Shown here: positions 5,288-5,752 of the stretch, piece by piece
Layout: each line of letters starts with the position of its first letter
How positions within the stretch are numbered: position 1 is the stretch's first letter
From: Candidatus Aenigmatarchaeota archaeon
GTDB taxonomy: Archaea > Aenigmatarchaeota > Aenigmatarchaeia > Aenigmatarchaeales > Aenigmatarchaeaceae
Reading direction: 5' to 3'
Length of the DNA stretch: 5,752 nucleotides
Assembly (NCBI GenBank): GCA_011773475.1
Contig: WVXN01000038.1
Span: 426-6,177, forward strand
The notes under the pieces: model-generated
Told to the model about the DNA's origin: nothing
Database searches by the model: none
Seen by the model: only the letters and a program-made list of their open reading frames with translations
Program-made: the position numbers and the translations under genes

Positions 5288-5368
5288 ATGAAAAATTCAA
5301 GCTATTATTTTTATAAAAACCTATTTTTATTAACAATACTAATAATATTATATTTTTCAACTAGATAA
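5288..5368 (+). CDS. Possible 26-residue hydrophobic peptide
   Basis: The ORF begins MKNSSYYFYKNLFLLTILII and ends YFSTR, giving one short hydrophobic helix with a basic residue on either side. It ends 15 bases before the ATG of the 93-residue gene. The sequence ahead of its ATG (AAAAAAGATATTAAA) has only a weak ribosome site. It may be a leader or small membrane peptide; chance is a serious alternative in this AT-rich region. Confidence 0.3.
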   Translation: MKNSSYYFYKNLFLLTILIILYFSTR

Positions 5369-5383
5369 AAAGGATATTATAAA

Positions 5384-5665
5384 ATGAATCAATTAGACAC
5401 TCAAATTAAAAAACTTAAAACATTTTTATTAAGATCAAATAGTAAAAAAGAGGAAAAATTAAAAGCTTTTTTATTATTTATATCTGAAAAATGTATATTA
5501 AATAATGAGATTTTAAGAAGTGACGCCAAAAAAGAATATTTAATATTTTATAAAGAGCTTTTAAAACAAAAAGAAATTGAAAAATGGAGTAAAATAAGAG
5601 AACAACTACCACATATAGACATAAGCGAGATTATAAACAAAAACAATTTAAAAGGATTAAAATAA
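5384..5665 (+). CDS. Unknown helical protein, 93 residues
   Basis: The product is Lys/Leu-rich and predicted mostly helical, with no membrane segment or signal peptide. Near the N-terminus KLKTFLL (residues 11-17) is echoed by KLKAFLL (26-32), a possible short internal duplication. AAAAAGGA lies nine bases before the ATG, supporting the start. The C-terminal NNLKGLK is identical to the end of the Rrf2-like protein at the other end of the window, although the rest of the two proteins is unrelated; this tail lies in the inverted repeat. One base separates its stop from the next ATG. No function can be assigned. Confidence 0.75.
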   Translation: MNQLDTQIKKLKTFLLRSNSKKEEKLKAFLLFISEKCILNNEILRSDAKKEYLIFYKELLKQKEIEKWSKIREQLPHIDISEIINKNNLKGLK

Positions 5666-5698
5666 AATGGAAAAAGAATTTAAAAATGACCATATATT
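5645..5698. repeat. Inverted repeat, right copy (partner 1-54)
   Basis: It is the exact reverse complement of the first 54 bases of the window. On this side the sequence continues 54 bases past the point where the left partner is cut off by the window edge, so the true repeat may be longer. It starts precisely at an Asn codon near the end of the 93-residue gene and includes the ribosome site and start of the next gene. Confidence 0.95.
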
Positions 5699-5752
5699 AT
5701 TTAAATATAAAGATCATGAATATCATATAAGCTATGAAGATGCTTTATTATA
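5667..5752 (+). CDS. 5' end of an outward-facing unknown gene, right copy (partial)
   Basis: The ATG is one base after the preceding stop, with AAAAGGA ten bases upstream. The visible 28 codons begin MEKEFKNDHILFKYKDHEYH and continue ISYEDALL, a charged sequence with no recognisable motif and no signal peptide; the gene runs off the right edge. The first ten codons are identical at DNA level to the gene running off the left edge in the opposite direction, so this gene appears to exist in two outward-facing copies. Function unknown. Confidence 0.7.
   Translation, partial: MEKEFKNDHILFKYKDHEYHISYEDALL

Larger units (their letters stand above)
4871..5383. other. Very AT-rich gene-poor region with repeated ACTTA-type motifs
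   Basis: About 500 bases with very low G+C and no convincing long gene. It contains a 14-base direct repeat ACTTAATTAAAAAC (5102-5115 and 5207-5220) and further TGACTTA or ATTTAAGT-like elements at 5021, 5120, 5143 and 5238. Near its left end GATGG (4909-4913) can pair with CCATC (4937-4941) before ATTTTT, a weak terminator candidate with a large loop. It could hold an origin, a promoter for the 93-residue gene, or simply be degenerate spacer. Confidence 0.45.

Overview
This window looks like part of a mobile, phage-like or phage-plasmid element from an AT-rich bacterium. The anchor is a 607-residue fused primase-helicase of the phage T7 gp4 / Twinkle type. Around it are small unknown genes packed with overlaps of a few bases, one of which resembles a conserved uncharacterised family I associate with tailed phages. 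Ribosome binding sites of the AAGGA/AAAGG type precede most genes, and TGA is used as a stop codon, so a bacterial host with the standard code is likely. I cannot name the host. Base composition is uneven: bases 1921-1980, inside the primase-helicase, hold 36 G+C of 60, while bases 5041-5100 hold 5 of 60.

Layout. At the left edge, two genes read leftward: a wHTH protein resembling Rrf2 regulators (34-423, TTG start) and, one base further on, the first codons of a gene running out of the window (1-32). Next is a gene-poor region of about 500 bases (424-932) holding a long bulged hairpin, two perfect palindromes, a second hairpin and a good sigma-70-type promoter facing right. From 933 a rightward gene series begins: a 71-residue unknown, the primase-helicase (start overlapping the previous stop by one base), a 162-residue basic unknown, a 146-residue protein with a Cys/His tail, a 34-residue membrane peptide, a 213-residue phage-type membrane protein and a 47-residue unknown. 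A very AT-rich gene-poor stretch (4871-5383) follows, with one possible 26-residue hydrophobic ORF. Last come a 93-residue unknown and the first 28 codons of a gene running off the right edge.

Two structural facts are the main results. First, the two ends are inverted copies of each other: bases 1-54 are the exact reverse complement of 5645-5698. Each copy covers the last six codons of one gene, a one-base gap and the start of the same outward-facing gene (MEKEFKNDHI...), although the upstream genes differ. This fits terminal or large inverted repeats of a linear or flip-prone element, a recent inverted duplication, or a repeat boundary in an assembly. Second, a GC-rich 28-base sequence with a core GGGC-CGC-GCCC hairpin occurs twice, once in frame inside the helicase domain and once between genes. 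It looks like a small dispersed repeat.

How the parts may work together is inference. The divergent region could be both the control point for the replication module and a candidate origin. The genes downstream of the helicase look like an early or accessory phage operon. I see no structural, packaging, lysis or integrase genes here, so the element's overall nature stays open.
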